Source of the DNA: Bacteroidota bacterium
GTDB lineage: Bacteria > Bacteroidota > Bacteroidia > 2-12-FULL-35-15
DNA length: 64,000 bases
Direction of reading: 5' to 3'
Assembly: GCA_025963775.1 (NCBI GenBank)
Contig: JAOQAD010000004.1
Location: 1 to 64,000 of the forward strand
Shown here one piece after another: positions 25,532 through 34,647 of the stretch. The position numbers were made by a program, and so were the translations under genes. The stretch's first letter is position 1. Every line of letters starts with the position of its first letter. The notes under the pieces are model-generated. The model had not been told where the DNA came from, did not search any database, and was given only the letters and a program-made list of their open reading frames with translations.

Positions 25532-25564
25532 AAGGGTTTCAAGAGATTGGAACCCTTTTTTTTG
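25532..25564 (+). terminator. Rho-independent terminator
   Basis: AAGGGTTTC and GGAACCCTT form an 8-of-9-bp stem with an 8-nt loop, followed by a run of Ts. No complete gene now precedes it on this strand, so it probably belonged to a gene lost at the island edge. Confidence 0.6.
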
Positions 25565-25711
25565 CAATCCTTTTTTGCCCTAAATTCCTTGAAACCCATA
25601 CTACCATTCGTTTTTTTATTTGAATTTTGCAAGGAAGAGGCTACCGAAGAAGTAAAAAATGCATTGACCTCAAGAATAAAATTGTGGGATGCAATAGCAG
25701 GTCAGTCAAAT

Positions 25712-25789
25712 TAATCTTTCGTCATTTCGAGCAACCAGTTGTAAGCTTCATCGTAATTCGAGAATATCTTAGTTGGTGTTTCCGGTTTA
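25712..25789 (-). pseudogene. 3' remnant of a minus-strand gene at the junction
   Basis: On the minus strand, KPETPTKIFSNYDEAYNWLL ends in EMTKD and a stop at 25712. The pattern (IFxxYDEAxxWL at a C-terminus) is typical of STAS/SpoIIAA-like or similar small proteins, but only the last about 25 codons remain. On the plus strand, a similar-sized tail (KEEATEEVKNALTSRI, up to 25714) also looks like the end of a lost gene. Both suggest rearrangement here. Confidence 0.35.
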
Positions 25790-25795
25790 CTTAAT

Positions 25796-26143
25796 TTGGA
25801 GAAAAATGTGAAGACCTCTGTGTATTCAGGCGCACAAAAATCTCTTTATTCCGAGCAAAAATTAGTTGCCAGCGGGCAAACGGGCGTCGAAGGTTTAGCG
25901 CCCGGTTTAATTCGCTTCATTGGCATCTCCGAAATTTTCGGCGCATTCGGTATCATTCTTCCTCTGCTCCTCCACACAGTTCCAATTTTAACAGTTGTTT
26001 CTGCCCTCTGTTTTGCAGGCATTATGATTCCCGCAGCAGTTATTCATTACAAAAGGCATGAACCCCGAAATGTCATTACCAATTGCATCCTCTTTTTCAT
26101 GTGCATCTTCATTGCGTATGGCAGATTATTTATCCCGCATTAA
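25796..26143 (+). pseudogene. 5'-truncated DoxX-like membrane protein
   Basis: The reading frame starts with TTG and encodes 115 residues. From about residue 30 it matches DoxX-like membrane proteins: FIGISEIFGAFGIILPLLL, then VVSALCFAGIMIPAAVIHY and a last hydrophobic segment ending IAYGRLF. The first membrane helix of the family is missing and is replaced by a polar stretch (KTSVYSGAQKSLYSEQ). No ATG is available upstream. The gene was probably cut by the event that placed the island, marking the right junction near 25.8 kb. Confidence 0.55.
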
Positions 26144-26184
26144 TCTCTGAAACAACACTTTAGTGTTTTATTTGAAAATAAACT

Positions 26185-26230
26185 TGCGCAACTAAAAAGT
26201 TGCGCATATATTTGCAACCGGAAAGTTGCA
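26185..26230 (+). promoter_or_regulatory. Promoter with two CAAC-N6-GTTG operators
   Basis: Two dyads share the form CAAC-N6-GTTG: TGCGCAACT-aaaa-AGTTGCGCA (26185-26206) and TGCAAC-cggaaa-GTTGCA (26213-26230), with centres 26 bp apart. A -7 element TATATTTG lies at 26207-26214, with a TTG 20 nt upstream inside the first dyad. The operators cover the spacer and the start point, as expected for repression by the ArsR-type protein encoded next. Confidence 0.75.
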
Positions 26231-26249
26231 TATTATTTAATATAAAAAA

Positions 26250-26570
26250 ATGAAACAGGATATTTTTCAGGCTATCGCAGACCCAACACGCAGAACAATT
26301 CTAATTTTAATAGCTGTACGTGCTATGACACCTAACGCAATGGCAGAGCATTTCGATATAACTCGCCAGGCAGTGTCCAAACACATTAAAGTTCTGCAGG
26401 AATGCGAATTGATTAAACCTGAACAATCAGGCAGAGAGATTTATTACCACTTTAATCCAAAAAAAATGAAAGAGATCGACAAATGGCTGGAGCAGTTCCG
26501 CGTAACCTGGGAGAACAGGTTTACCAAATTAGACAAAGTTTTAAATAATTTAAAATCAAAAGAGAAATGA
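26250..26570 (+). CDS. ArsR-family winged-helix repressor
   Basis: A 106-residue protein with the ArsR/SmtB winged-helix pattern: FQAIADPTRRTILILI, then the recognition helix region DITRQAVSKHIKVLQECELI and a wing with SGREIYYH. It has no CxC metal site, so it is of the metal-independent type usually paired with SRPBCC proteins. It is followed by an overlapping SRPBCC gene and preceded by two dyad operators, so autorepression is likely. Confidence 0.9.
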   Translation: MKQDIFQAIADPTRRTILILIAVRAMTPNAMAEHFDITRQAVSKHIKVLQECELIKPEQSGREIYYHFNPKKMKEIDKWLEQFRVTWENRFTKLDKVLNNLKSKEK

Positions 26571-27070
26571 TAGAAATTAACGAAACTGAAGTCGTAAAAG
26601 ACATAAAAAATAAAAAGCTGACTGTAACAAGAGAATTTAACGCCTCTCTTGATCAGATTTGGAGAACCTGGACACAAAGCGATTTACTCGACCTATGGTG
26701 GGCACCCGATCCCTGCGAGGCAAAAACTAAATTCATGGATTTCCGCGAAGGCGGCTATTGGCTTTATTCTATTACTGGCCCTGATGATTTACACGTCTGG
26801 GCAAAAATAGAGTTCACGAAAATTGCTCTGCATAAAAGAATTGAATCCATTAACTCCTTTTGTGATCAGAATGGAAATGTAAATTCCGGTTTGCCTGTAA
26901 TGAATTGGAAAAATGAATTCTCTGCTACAAGTACGGGAGTAAAAGTTATAGTCGAAATAAGTTTCACAGACGAAGCTGATTTAGAGAAGATCATTGAAAT
27001 GGGCTTTGAAAGAGGATTTACAACAGCGCTTCGAAACTTGGGAGTCTTGTTAAAAAGAAAATCAGTTTAA
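26567..27070 (+). CDS. SRPBCC (AHSA1-like) protein
   Basis: A 167-residue START/SRPBCC-fold protein of the AHSA1 type: TREFNASLDQIWRTWTQ at the N-terminus, LWWAPDP, then FREGGYWLYSI and a C-terminal helix (ERGFTTALRNLGVLL). It overlaps the ArsR gene by 4 bp. Members bind hydrophobic ligands, and pairing with an ArsR repressor is a standard arrangement. The ligand is unknown. Confidence 0.85.
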   Translation: MIEINETEVVKDIKNKKLTVTREFNASLDQIWRTWTQSDLLDLWWAPDPCEAKTKFMDFREGGYWLYSITGPDDLHVWAKIEFTKIALHKRIESINSFCDQNGNVNSGLPVMNWKNEFSATSTGVKVIVEISFTDEADLEKIIEMGFERGFTTALRNLGVLLKRKSV

Positions 27071-27102
27071 ATTATTAATACAAACAAATTAAAACACGAA
27101 AT

Positions 27103-27426
27103 ATGAAAACAGAAATTATTATTGTGCCGGTAGGGGATCAGAAAAAGGCAAAGAAATTTTATGCAAAGCTTGGCTTTGAGCTGATCACCGAAGCACCTAT
27201 GGGCAAAGAAGAAACATGGGTACAGATGGGTTTACCGGGTCAGCCTACCTCTATCGCCTTAATGAGTTTTAATGGGATCATTTTTGAAACGGATGATATT
27301 GAAAAAGAGATCAAAAAATTAAAAAAACTAAAGATTAAAACCGGTAAAGTAGATACGCAACCCTGGGGCAAATTCAGTTGGTTTAAAGATCTGGATGGAA
27401 ACGGATTATGCCTGCATCAAAAATAA
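27103..27426 (+). CDS. Glyoxalase/VOC-fold protein
   Basis: A 107-residue VOC protein: IIIVPVGDQKKAKKFYAKLG, then WVQMGLPG, FETDDIEKEI and a final FKDLDGNGLCLHQ. The terminal part corresponds to the D-x-D/N-G-x-x-L-x-L strand of the family. It follows the SRPBCC gene by 32 bp and is probably co-transcribed. The substrate is unknown; roles range from dioxygenase to antibiotic binding. Confidence 0.85.
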   Translation: MKTEIIIVPVGDQKKAKKFYAKLGFELITEAPMGKEETWVQMGLPGQPTSIALMSFNGIIFETDDIEKEIKKLKKLKIKTGKVDTQPWGKFSWFKDLDGNGLCLHQK

Positions 27427-27455
27427 TACTCATTTAATAATTAAAATAACGCACT

Positions 27456-28247
27456 ATGAAAGCAATTTCAAAAGATGGAACACAGATAGCCTACGATAAA
27501 ACGGGTAAAGGCCCGGCACTTATTTTAGTAGATGGTGCATTTTGCTATCGGCAAAATGGAGTAACGCCACGCATTGTACAATTACTCTGTGATAATTTTA
27601 CAGTATACAGTTACGACAGAAGAGGCAGAGGAGAAAGCACAGATACAAAACCGTATTCGGTTGAACGTGAAATTGAAGATCTCGATGCAATCATAGAAGT
27701 AACAAACGAAACACCTTTTATGTGTGGCATTTCTTCGGGTGCATGTTTATTGATCCAGGCAGCAGGTAAAGGAAGCAAAGCAAAAAAAATAGTCTTGTTC
27801 GAACCACCTTATGTTGTTGCCAGCGAAACAGATCAGGCTCCGCCTAAAGATGCGAAAACAGTACTTGAAAATTTTTCGCAGCAGGAACAAAGAAGTAAAG
27901 CTGTATACTATTTTATGGCCAAGGTAATGGGCATGCCGGCAATAATAGTTTTTCTTTTTAAATTGTTCGGAAGATCTGCCTGGAAAAAAAATGAAAGCGT
28001 AGCACACACCTTGTCTTATGATGTAGAGATCATGGGCAACTATTATGTACCGGTTGAATTGTCTTCTAAAATTACCTGTCCCACGCTAATTGTTGGTGGC
28101 GAAAAATCACCAAAGAAATTAATAAACGCAGTAAAAAAAGTGGAAAAAAATATTCCCAATTCAGAACTTAAATTATTAAAAGGTCAAAGCCATAATATAT
28201 CAATGAAAATACTGGCAGCTGAATTAATTACATTTTTTAGTAGCTAA
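27456..28247 (+). CDS. Alpha/beta hydrolase
   Basis: A 263-residue alpha/beta-hydrolase-fold protein. Oxyanion region LVDGAF, YSYDRRGRGEST after the second strand, and the nucleophile elbow CGISSGA (the usual G-x-S-x-G reads G-I-S-S-G). The acid and histidine side are PTLIVGGEKS and GQSHNIS. All elements of the triad can be traced. It ends the ArsR operon. No signal peptide. The substrate is unknown. Confidence 0.85.
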   Translation: MKAISKDGTQIAYDKTGKGPALILVDGAFCYRQNGVTPRIVQLLCDNFTVYSYDRRGRGESTDTKPYSVEREIEDLDAIIEVTNETPFMCGISSGACLLIQAAGKGSKAKKIVLFEPPYVVASETDQAPPKDAKTVLENFSQQEQRSKAVYYFMAKVMGMPAIIVFLFKLFGRSAWKKNESVAHTLSYDVEIMGNYYVPVELSSKITCPTLIVGGEKSPKKLINAVKKVEKNIPNSELKLLKGQSHNISMKILAAELITFFSS

Positions 28248-28506
28248 ATAAAATAAACGATTCTTTTTTTTTGACAATAGCATCATTCTTTGACGCGAAT
28301 GGTAGGGGATCATTTATTTTAGACAATTTCAAGGTTTTTGCAAGGTAAAAAACCTTTCTTAACAGATCTCTGCTTTTTATCTTGTTCCATCAAGCATTTT
28401 AAACGTAAGCATTTAATAATTCCTTTCTGATAATCCCATTGCATCTTCCGATGTAAGCATTTTGTCGTTTTCCGGCAGGCCTCCTAACTTTTTTTCATCG
28501 CATAGT

Positions 28507-28623
28507 TTATCGCGTAATTATATAGGTAAGATTCGCTACAATACGCTTCAGTCGGGCGTTTTCATCCTCAAGCTCTTTTACGCGTTTAAGCTCGCTTAGG
28601 TGCATTCCACCCTTAACTAAAGA
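28507..28623 (-). pseudogene. Fragment of an IS3-family transposase OrfA
   Basis: On the minus strand, GGMHLSELKRVKELEDENAR and the following LKRIVANL match the leucine-zipper end of IS3-type OrfA proteins. No complete frame, helix-turn-helix part or OrfB is present. It lies in a 489-bp stretch (28248-28736) that otherwise contains AT-rich sequence and a possible inverted repeat (TCTGATCAT near 28652 and ATGATCAGA near 28697). It is a remnant of an old insertion. Confidence 0.65.
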
Positions 28624-28736
28624 ATTCCTTTAGAATTGGTAAATACATTTGTCTGATCATAAATTTTGCCTTCTTGTTTAATTTTTTTTTTAATTAATGA
28701 TCAGACCCAACCTTTTTTAATTTAAAGCCATCTATA

Positions 28737-29309
28737 GTGTTAGAGAAACACCACATATTGAAAAGCGATGAAATCGAGCTTGTTAAAAGATGCGTCAATA
28801 ATGATAGACACGCACAGAACTTGCTTTTCAAAATTTATTCAAAAAAAATGATGGCTATTTGTTTTAGATACACAAAGAGCCGGGAAGATGCCGAGGATGT
28901 TCTAAATGACGGATTTATGAGAGTGTTTGAAAAGATAAACACTTATCAGGGGATTGGCTCCCTGGAAGGCTGGATTAGAAAGGTCATTGTAAATGTAGCG
29001 ATTGAAAAATTCAGGAGAGGAACGCAAATGTATAAGCACGTTGATATTGAAACAATAAATATTAGCCATCAAAGCAGCTCCGATATTTATGGAGAATTAA
29101 ATGCTAAGGAGTTGATTATTCAAATTCAAAAGCTGCCTCCTGCTTATCAAATGGTTTTTAACTTATATGTTTTTGAAGGATTAAAGCATCGTGAAATTGC
29201 CGAACAGCTTGGAATAAGCGAAGGAACCTCAAAATCCAATCTTTCAAATGCCAGGACCTGGTTAAAAAAAAGAATCGAAATTTTATCAATTGAAAAAAAA
29301 GCGATTTAA
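28737..29309 (+). CDS. ECF-type RNA polymerase sigma factor
   Basis: A 190-residue ECF sigma factor. Region 2 has LLFKIYSKKMMAICFRYTKS, EDAEDVLNDGFMRVFE and GSLEGWIRKVIVNVAI; region 4 has LPPAYQMVFNLYVFEG, HREIAEQLGISEGTSKSNLS. The frame starts with GTG at 28737, and the start may lie slightly further in. A membrane-anchored beta-barrel protein follows 6 bp later, the Bacteroidota form of sigma/anti-sigma-like pairing, then a PepSY-like lipoprotein. Confidence 0.9.
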   Translation: MLEKHHILKSDEIELVKRCVNNDRHAQNLLFKIYSKKMMAICFRYTKSREDAEDVLNDGFMRVFEKINTYQGIGSLEGWIRKVIVNVAIEKFRRGTQMYKHVDIETINISHQSSSDIYGELNAKELIIQIQKLPPAYQMVFNLYVFEGLKHREIAEQLGISEGTSKSNLSNARTWLKKRIEILSIEKKAI

Positions 29310-29315
29310 AGAGTA

Positions 29316-30770
29316 ATGGAAACTAATAATGATATAGACGATTTATTTAAGGGTATAATTGAGCCTTATGAGATGAATCATTCCGATAAAGTTTGGGATT
29401 CTTTGGATAGTCAGCTTGAAAAAAAATCTAACGGCCATGATAAAGCGGTAATCTTTCGCTTAAGGATAGCTTTGGCTTCTCTGTCGCTTCTCTTTGGGTT
29501 GTTTGCTGCTTATTACTTTTTTAATAGCCTCGAAAAGGAAAAAAAATCTGTAATTATTTCATTAGAAAAAGCAGGCCAAAATAAAAATAGCGGGATCTCT
29601 GATCAAAATACTTCTGCAACAAACTACAAGAGCACAGAAGAAGAAAGCTCAAAACAGGTTTCCGAAAAGACTAAAACCGATACCCACGAAACGGGGTTTA
29701 AAAAGGGCGAAAACCAAAAGAAAGCTTCTTTCCCAGATCCATTATTTTCTAAAACCTTTGTAAATGCAAGCGGATCAAATAAGCCTAACTCATTGCGGGC
29801 TGATAAAGAAGAAAATAAAACAAATGAAAATAACGCAGCCAATGGAGATACAGCAATGCTGATTATAACGGACAGTGCAAATGAAGACGCAATAATTAAT
29901 GCTATCGGTAAAGATCAGATTGATAAATCAAAAGCTAATACAAATATTTCAGGCACTAATTTAATTATTGCGGGTAGCATAGATACAAACGAAGTAATAA
30001 AGACAATCTCACCGGTCGCACAATTAAATAAAGTTAAAATGGACAGCATTGCGGCTGATCATTCTAAAAAGCGTTATTCCTTAATAGCATTCTTTTCGCC
30101 TGATCTGACTTTTAAATATATAAAAGACAATGATAGCAATGACAATCAGCAGGAAGGTGATTATAACAACGAAGTATCAGGTTTTTCATATAATGCAGGA
30201 CTATTAATCGGATATGACTTAAATAGGAACTGGAGTCTGACAACCGGCGGTACTTACGCTTGTTTAACACAAACAATAAAATCAAAAGTGATATATGCTG
30301 AAGCAGGAACGGATGGCTTAACACATTACCAGTTTAATACTTCTTATGGAACATCTGAATTGCCAGGAGAGCAAAGCCCACCTGCGATAGGTGATAGTTT
30401 GGATATAAATTCTAATTCAACACAGTCAATTCAGGTGGTCGTTATTCCTCTTATTTCAAAATATCAAATAACAAAAAACAAGTTTAGCTATTATGTCCAA
30501 TTAGGATTAAGTGCTAATATATTAGCAGGAGAAAAGCTCATTGTGGAGACTCCCGATAAGCGACAAACAATAAGAAAAATGGAAGGATTAAATGAATATT
30601 ACCTGGGCGGAATTGTTGGCGTGGGCATGTCATATAATCCCTCTGGAAAATTCACTGTTTTACTTGAGCCTACTATCAGAGGTGCTATTACGCCAATAAG
30701 CAAGAATGCAGCCATCACAACTCATCCTGTTTCATTCGGGATTTCAGTGGGTGTAGGCTGGCATTTTTAA
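29316..30770 (+). CDS. Membrane-anchored outer-membrane beta-barrel protein
   Basis: A 484-residue protein. It has a cytoplasmic N-terminus of about 50 residues (DDLFKGIIEPYEMNHSDKVW), one membrane helix (ALASLSLLFGLFAAYYFF), a long polar Ser/Lys/Asn-rich linker, and a C-terminal beta-barrel-like domain from about residue 250 (SYNAGLLIGYDLNRNWSLTT to the FGISVGVGWHF end). This layout is common directly after ECF sigma genes in Bacteroidota and may couple envelope state to the sigma factor. The anti-sigma role is inference. Confidence 0.75.
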   Translation: METNNDIDDLFKGIIEPYEMNHSDKVWDSLDSQLEKKSNGHDKAVIFRLRIALASLSLLFGLFAAYYFFNSLEKEKKSVIISLEKAGQNKNSGISDQNTSATNYKSTEEESSKQVSEKTKTDTHETGFKKGENQKKASFPDPLFSKTFVNASGSNKPNSLRADKEENKTNENNAANGDTAMLIITDSANEDAIINAIGKDQIDKSKANTNISGTNLIIAGSIDTNEVIKTISPVAQLNKVKMDSIAADHSKKRYSLIAFFSPDLTFKYIKDNDSNDNQQEGDYNNEVSGFSYNAGLLIGYDLNRNWSLTTGGTYACLTQTIKSKVIYAEAGTDGLTHYQFNTSYGTSELPGEQSPPAIGDSLDINSNSTQSIQVVVIPLISKYQITKNKFSYYVQLGLSANILAGEKLIVETPDKRQTIRKMEGLNEYYLGGIVGVGMSYNPSGKFTVLLEPTIRGAITPISKNAAITTHPVSFGISVGVGWHF

Positions 30771-30848
30771 ATTAAACAATTTGTATAGCCTTACCCAACC
30801 ATTTTTAAAATTTATACATCTATTAAAATAAAGCTAAAAACAAACAAC

Positions 30849-31196
30849 ATGAAAAAACTACTGGTAATTGCGACCGCTTTGGTGACACTTATTTCCTGTG
30901 AAAAGGGGGATTTGTTTGAGAAAAACAAAAAAGACAAACCTTGTGCTGTTGTTTCACCGGAAACAATCCCTTCTGCAGTGGCCTCATCCTTCCAAAATAA
31001 ATATGCAGGCGCAGCGGTGGAAAAATGGTTTAATAAGGACAATGCAGGATATGTTACATTGTTTACCTGGAATGGTAAAAAGACGTTATCGGAATTTAGC
31101 AATGACGGTGCTTTTTTAAAAGAAGAAACGGAAGCTGATCATCAGGATGGTAATGATGATAACGATTCAGGTTGTGAATGTGAAATAGATGAGTAA
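30849..31196 (+). CDS. PepSY-like lipoprotein
   Basis: A 115-residue protein with a lipoprotein signal peptide (lipobox LISC at about residues 14-17). The mature part has VPSAVASSFQNKY-like and YVTLFTWNGKKTLSEFSNDG segments typical of PepSY-like (BLIP-type) domains, then an acidic tail ending CECEIDE. It is 78 bp downstream of the beta-barrel gene. It is probably periplasmic; function unknown. Confidence 0.65.
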   Translation: MKKLLVIATALVTLISCEKGDLFEKNKKDKPCAVVSPETIPSAVASSFQNKYAGAAVEKWFNKDNAGYVTLFTWNGKKTLSEFSNDGAFLKEETEADHQDGNDDNDSGCECEIDE

Positions 31197-31386
31197 GTAA
31201 CAATCTTTGAAAATAATAAAGAGATTTTAGGCTTTGGTAGAATTATTAATTTCCGGGTCAGGGCTGGAGTTTGTCTTAGTGCTTAATCCTTAAGAAATTC
31301 ACGAAGGCTTTGAGTATTTGTTGTAGTGCGTTGTTGGATTTTAATTTATTTCCTAAGTATAATCTTGTTTAAAAATTTAACTAAAT

Positions 31387-33696
31387 ATGACCCTGCTTTC
31401 TTTGAAAAAAAATCTGATTCTGTTATTCTTTCTGATTTCAACTGCAATCGTTGCTCAGAATATTACGATCAGTGGTTATATAAAAGATGCGGAAACCGGC
31501 GAATCCCTGATTGGGGCCACAATTTATGCTACCAAAACCAAGACAGGTGCTTCAACAAACACTTATGGATTTTATTCATTCTCTTTGCCAAAAGGAGATA
31601 GCACCGGTTTAGTATTTACTTTTATTGGATATACTGCACAGATAAAAAAAATAATTTTAACTGAGAACATAGAGTTAAACATCAAGTTGATTCCATCGTC
31701 CAGCCAATTGTCGGAGGTTACAATAACTGCAAAAAGATCAAACGAAAATGTTGAAAAACCTCAAATGGGCGTTATTGATATTCCAATCCAAAAAATTAAA
31801 GAGTTACCTGCAATACTCGGTGAAACAGATGTATTAAAGATAGTGCAGCTCTTACCTGGAGTTCAGTCAGGAAATGAAGGTACAACGGGTTTTTTCGTGC
31901 GTGGAGGAAATTCTGACCAAAATCTGGTTCAGTTGGATGAAGCTGTAGTATATAATCCAAATCACCTGTTTGGTTTGTTCAGTACATTTAATACCAGAGC
32001 CTTAAATAATGTTACTTTGATCAAAGGAGGTTTTCCTGCACAGTACGGAGGGCGATTATCTTCTATCCTTGATATTACTATGAAGGAAGGGAATAATCAA
32101 AAGTATAAGGTTGAGGGAGGCATAGGGTTAATATCTTCTAATTTAACCATTGAAGGCCCAATTGTAAAAGAAAAGGCTTCTTTTATAGTTTCTGCACGCA
32201 GAACCTATTTGGATCTATTGATAAAACCCTTCTTGCCAAAAGGTATTAAAACCACGTATAATTTTTATGATCTCAATGCAAAACTAAACTGGCAAGTTTC
32301 AAAGCGTGACCGGTTATTTTTAAGTGCTTTTAAAGGTAATGACAGGGCTGCATATACGGAAGCCAGTAGTATTAACTATGGGATCAAGTTTGGTAATTCT
32401 ACTGCAACTCTGCGATGGAATCATTTGTTCGGACAAAAGCTGTTCGTGAATACCTCTGCCATTTACAACACTTATTTGTTGAACCTTTCAACAGTACAGG
32501 GAAAATATTATGCCCAGGTTTATTCAGGCATTGACGACATAAACGGAAAGACGGAATTTCAATATTTTCCGAATGCTAAGCACAAATTAATGTTCGGAGC
32601 AAATTATACGTACCATAAATTTACTTCGAGGGGTAAATCGGATAAGATACCTAAAAATTTACAACTTGCCAATATAAAAACAAGCCAGATCCCTCCACGC
32701 TATTCAAGTGAGATGGCAATTTATTTAAATGATGAATACACGATAACAAAGCGATTAGCATTAAGTGCGGGTATAAGAACGCCTGCCTTTATTACTAAGG
32801 ATGCTTCTTATTATACATGGGAGCCTCGTGCTACAATGAAACTTTCGGTTGATTCATCATCATCAATAAAAGCAGCGTACACTGTTATGAACCAATTTTT
32901 ACATATAGTACCAAGTTCGAGTGCTTCATTGCCATTTGATCTCTGGATACCTTCAAGCAAAATAACCAGGCCCGAACGATCAGAACAGTATGCATTAGGT
33001 TATTTCCGGAATTTCAGGGAAAACAAATACGAAGCGAGTGTTGAAGTTTATTATAAAACTATGCAGAACCAGGTTGCTTTTAAAGAAGGGACACAACTTC
33101 TTGAACAAACCAACATTGACAGCTCATTAGTGTTTGGAAAAGGTTATAGTTATGGGGCTGAATTTTTTGTAACAAAAAATGCTGGAAAATTTACCGGCTG
33201 GATCGCTTACACTCTATCATGGACAAATCAACAATTCAAAGATTTGAACTATGGTAAGGTTTTTCCCTTTAAATATGACAGGAGGCATGTTTTGTCCATT
33301 GTCGGAACCTATGAACTAACAGCAAGATGGACCTTGTCTGCTGATTTTGTTGTGTCTTCCGGAAGTGCATATACCTTACCCGTTGGCAGAGTTAATGTGG
33401 CCGATGGAGGCAGCTTGTATGATGGCGTATATTATGTGTATGACGAACGAAATAATTACAGGTTAAATCCATATCATCGCCTGGATCTCGGAGCTACATA
33501 CAGAAAAAATAAAACGTTGTTTAAAGGAAGATTTCCTTTCGTTTCGGAATGGGTGTTTAGCATTTATAATGTTTACAGCCATAGAAATCCATACTTCGTT
33601 TATTTAACGATAGATCCTGTAACTCAGGAACCAAAGGCAAAACAGGTTTCCCTGCTGCCGATTATTCCAAGTGTTACTTATAACTTTAAATTCTGA
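31387..33696 (+). CDS. TonB-dependent receptor with carboxypeptidase-like N-domain
   Basis: A 769-residue outer-membrane receptor. Signal peptide to about residue 24, then a CarboxypepD_reg-like domain (ISGYIKDAETGESLIGATIY), a plug domain (VLKIVQLLPGVQSGNEGTTG, then FVRGGNSDQNLVQLDEA), and a C-terminal barrel ending YNFKF with the aromatic last residue of outer-membrane proteins. It is followed 4 bp later by a DUF4249 lipoprotein, a standard pairing. The transported ligand is unknown. Confidence 0.9.
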   Translation: MTLLSLKKNLILLFFLISTAIVAQNITISGYIKDAETGESLIGATIYATKTKTGASTNTYGFYSFSLPKGDSTGLVFTFIGYTAQIKKIILTENIELNIKLIPSSSQLSEVTITAKRSNENVEKPQMGVIDIPIQKIKELPAILGETDVLKIVQLLPGVQSGNEGTTGFFVRGGNSDQNLVQLDEAVVYNPNHLFGLFSTFNTRALNNVTLIKGGFPAQYGGRLSSILDITMKEGNNQKYKVEGGIGLISSNLTIEGPIVKEKASFIVSARRTYLDLLIKPFLPKGIKTTYNFYDLNAKLNWQVSKRDRLFLSAFKGNDRAAYTEASSINYGIKFGNSTATLRWNHLFGQKLFVNTSAIYNTYLLNLSTVQGKYYAQVYSGIDDINGKTEFQYFPNAKHKLMFGANYTYHKFTSRGKSDKIPKNLQLANIKTSQIPPRYSSEMAIYLNDEYTITKRLALSAGIRTPAFITKDASYYTWEPRATMKLSVDSSSSIKAAYTVMNQFLHIVPSSSASLPFDLWIPSSKITRPERSEQYALGYFRNFRENKYEASVEVYYKTMQNQVAFKEGTQLLEQTNIDSSLVFGKGYSYGAEFFVTKNAGKFTGWIAYTLSWTNQQFKDLNYGKVFPFKYDRRHVLSIVGTYELTARWTLSADFVVSSGSAYTLPVGRVNVADGGSLYDGVYYVYDERNNYRLNPYHRLDLGATYRKNKTLFKGRFPFVSEWVFSIYNVYSHRNPYFVYLTIDPVTQEPKAKQVSLLPIIPSVTYNFKF

Positions 33697-33700
33697 TAAA

Positions 33701-34597
33701 ATGAAAAACGCAATAAAATTATTTAGTGTTATAGTTATTGCTTCACATATAATTGCATGTCAAAAAGATATTAAACTGAAGCTGCTTAAATATGACAGTC
33801 AGCTTTCTATTGAATGCATATTATATCCGGGTAAAGTGCCGCAGTTATTTTTAAGTACAAGCGTTCCTTTCTTTAGTTCAAGCGTTTCACCCTCTCAGCT
33901 TTTTGCAAGAGGAGCTATTGTATCAATTACAGGAACTTCCACAGACAATTTAGTTGCAGATTCGGTTTTTGATAAGTTCAGATGCCGCTGGGTTACATTT
34001 TATAAAGGTACTATACCTGCTCAGCAAGGCCAGAGCTATAATTTGTCAGTCACATATAAAGGCACTACATATAGTGCTACAACGACTATTAATCAGCCTA
34101 AAGTTACCATTGCTTCAACATCATTTGTACATTCATTTCACGATATATATGGCGATCATGAAGGCGTTATCCTAAATTTTAACGACATAGCCGGCAGCGA
34201 TAATTCTTACCGGTATCAAATGAACCGGATGATAGACAGTTCTGTTTATGGCGCCTCTAACCTGGGATTGATCCACAGTACCTGTACAAACGGTGCGATG
34301 TTTTATACCAGCGAATTTGGCCGTTCCATCTATTTTGACAAAGGTTTGGATGGACAAGGAATGCAATTTGTAATTGAGCCGGCTTTCAAGCATAAGATGA
34401 ATGACACAGCTTATGTTTTTGTTCAGTCCTTAGACAAAAATTCGGCAGAGTTTTATGATAATATTGATAAACAAAAGCTCGCACAGCTTAACCCGTTTGT
34501 AGAGCCGGTATTTTTAAAGACTAAAATAGAGGGTTGTATTGGTGTATTCGGCTCAGCGGTCGTTTCTGATTCGGTTTTATTTGTTTACCCGGAGTAA
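33701..34597 (+). CDS. DUF4249 lipoprotein, partner of the TonB receptor
   Basis: A 298-residue protein if started at the ATG at 33701, 4 bp after the receptor stop; an earlier TTG-type start would overlap the receptor. Signal peptide with lipobox HIIAC. The mature part has LSIECILYPGKVPQLFLSTS near the start and immunoglobulin-like beta strands, the DUF4249 pattern. It is probably a surface or periplasmic lipoprotein aiding the receptor, as SusD does for SusC, but not homologous to SusD. Confidence 0.8.
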   Translation: MKNAIKLFSVIVIASHIIACQKDIKLKLLKYDSQLSIECILYPGKVPQLFLSTSVPFFSSSVSPSQLFARGAIVSITGTSTDNLVADSVFDKFRCRWVTFYKGTIPAQQGQSYNLSVTYKGTTYSATTTINQPKVTIASTSFVHSFHDIYGDHEGVILNFNDIAGSDNSYRYQMNRMIDSSVYGASNLGLIHSTCTNGAMFYTSEFGRSIYFDKGLDGQGMQFVIEPAFKHKMNDTAYVFVQSLDKNSAEFYDNIDKQKLAQLNPFVEPVFLKTKIEGCIGVFGSAVVSDSVLFVYPE

Positions 34598-34647
34598 TGA
34601 ATAAACATTCATTGAATAATTAGTAATAACCACCAAATATATTTCAA

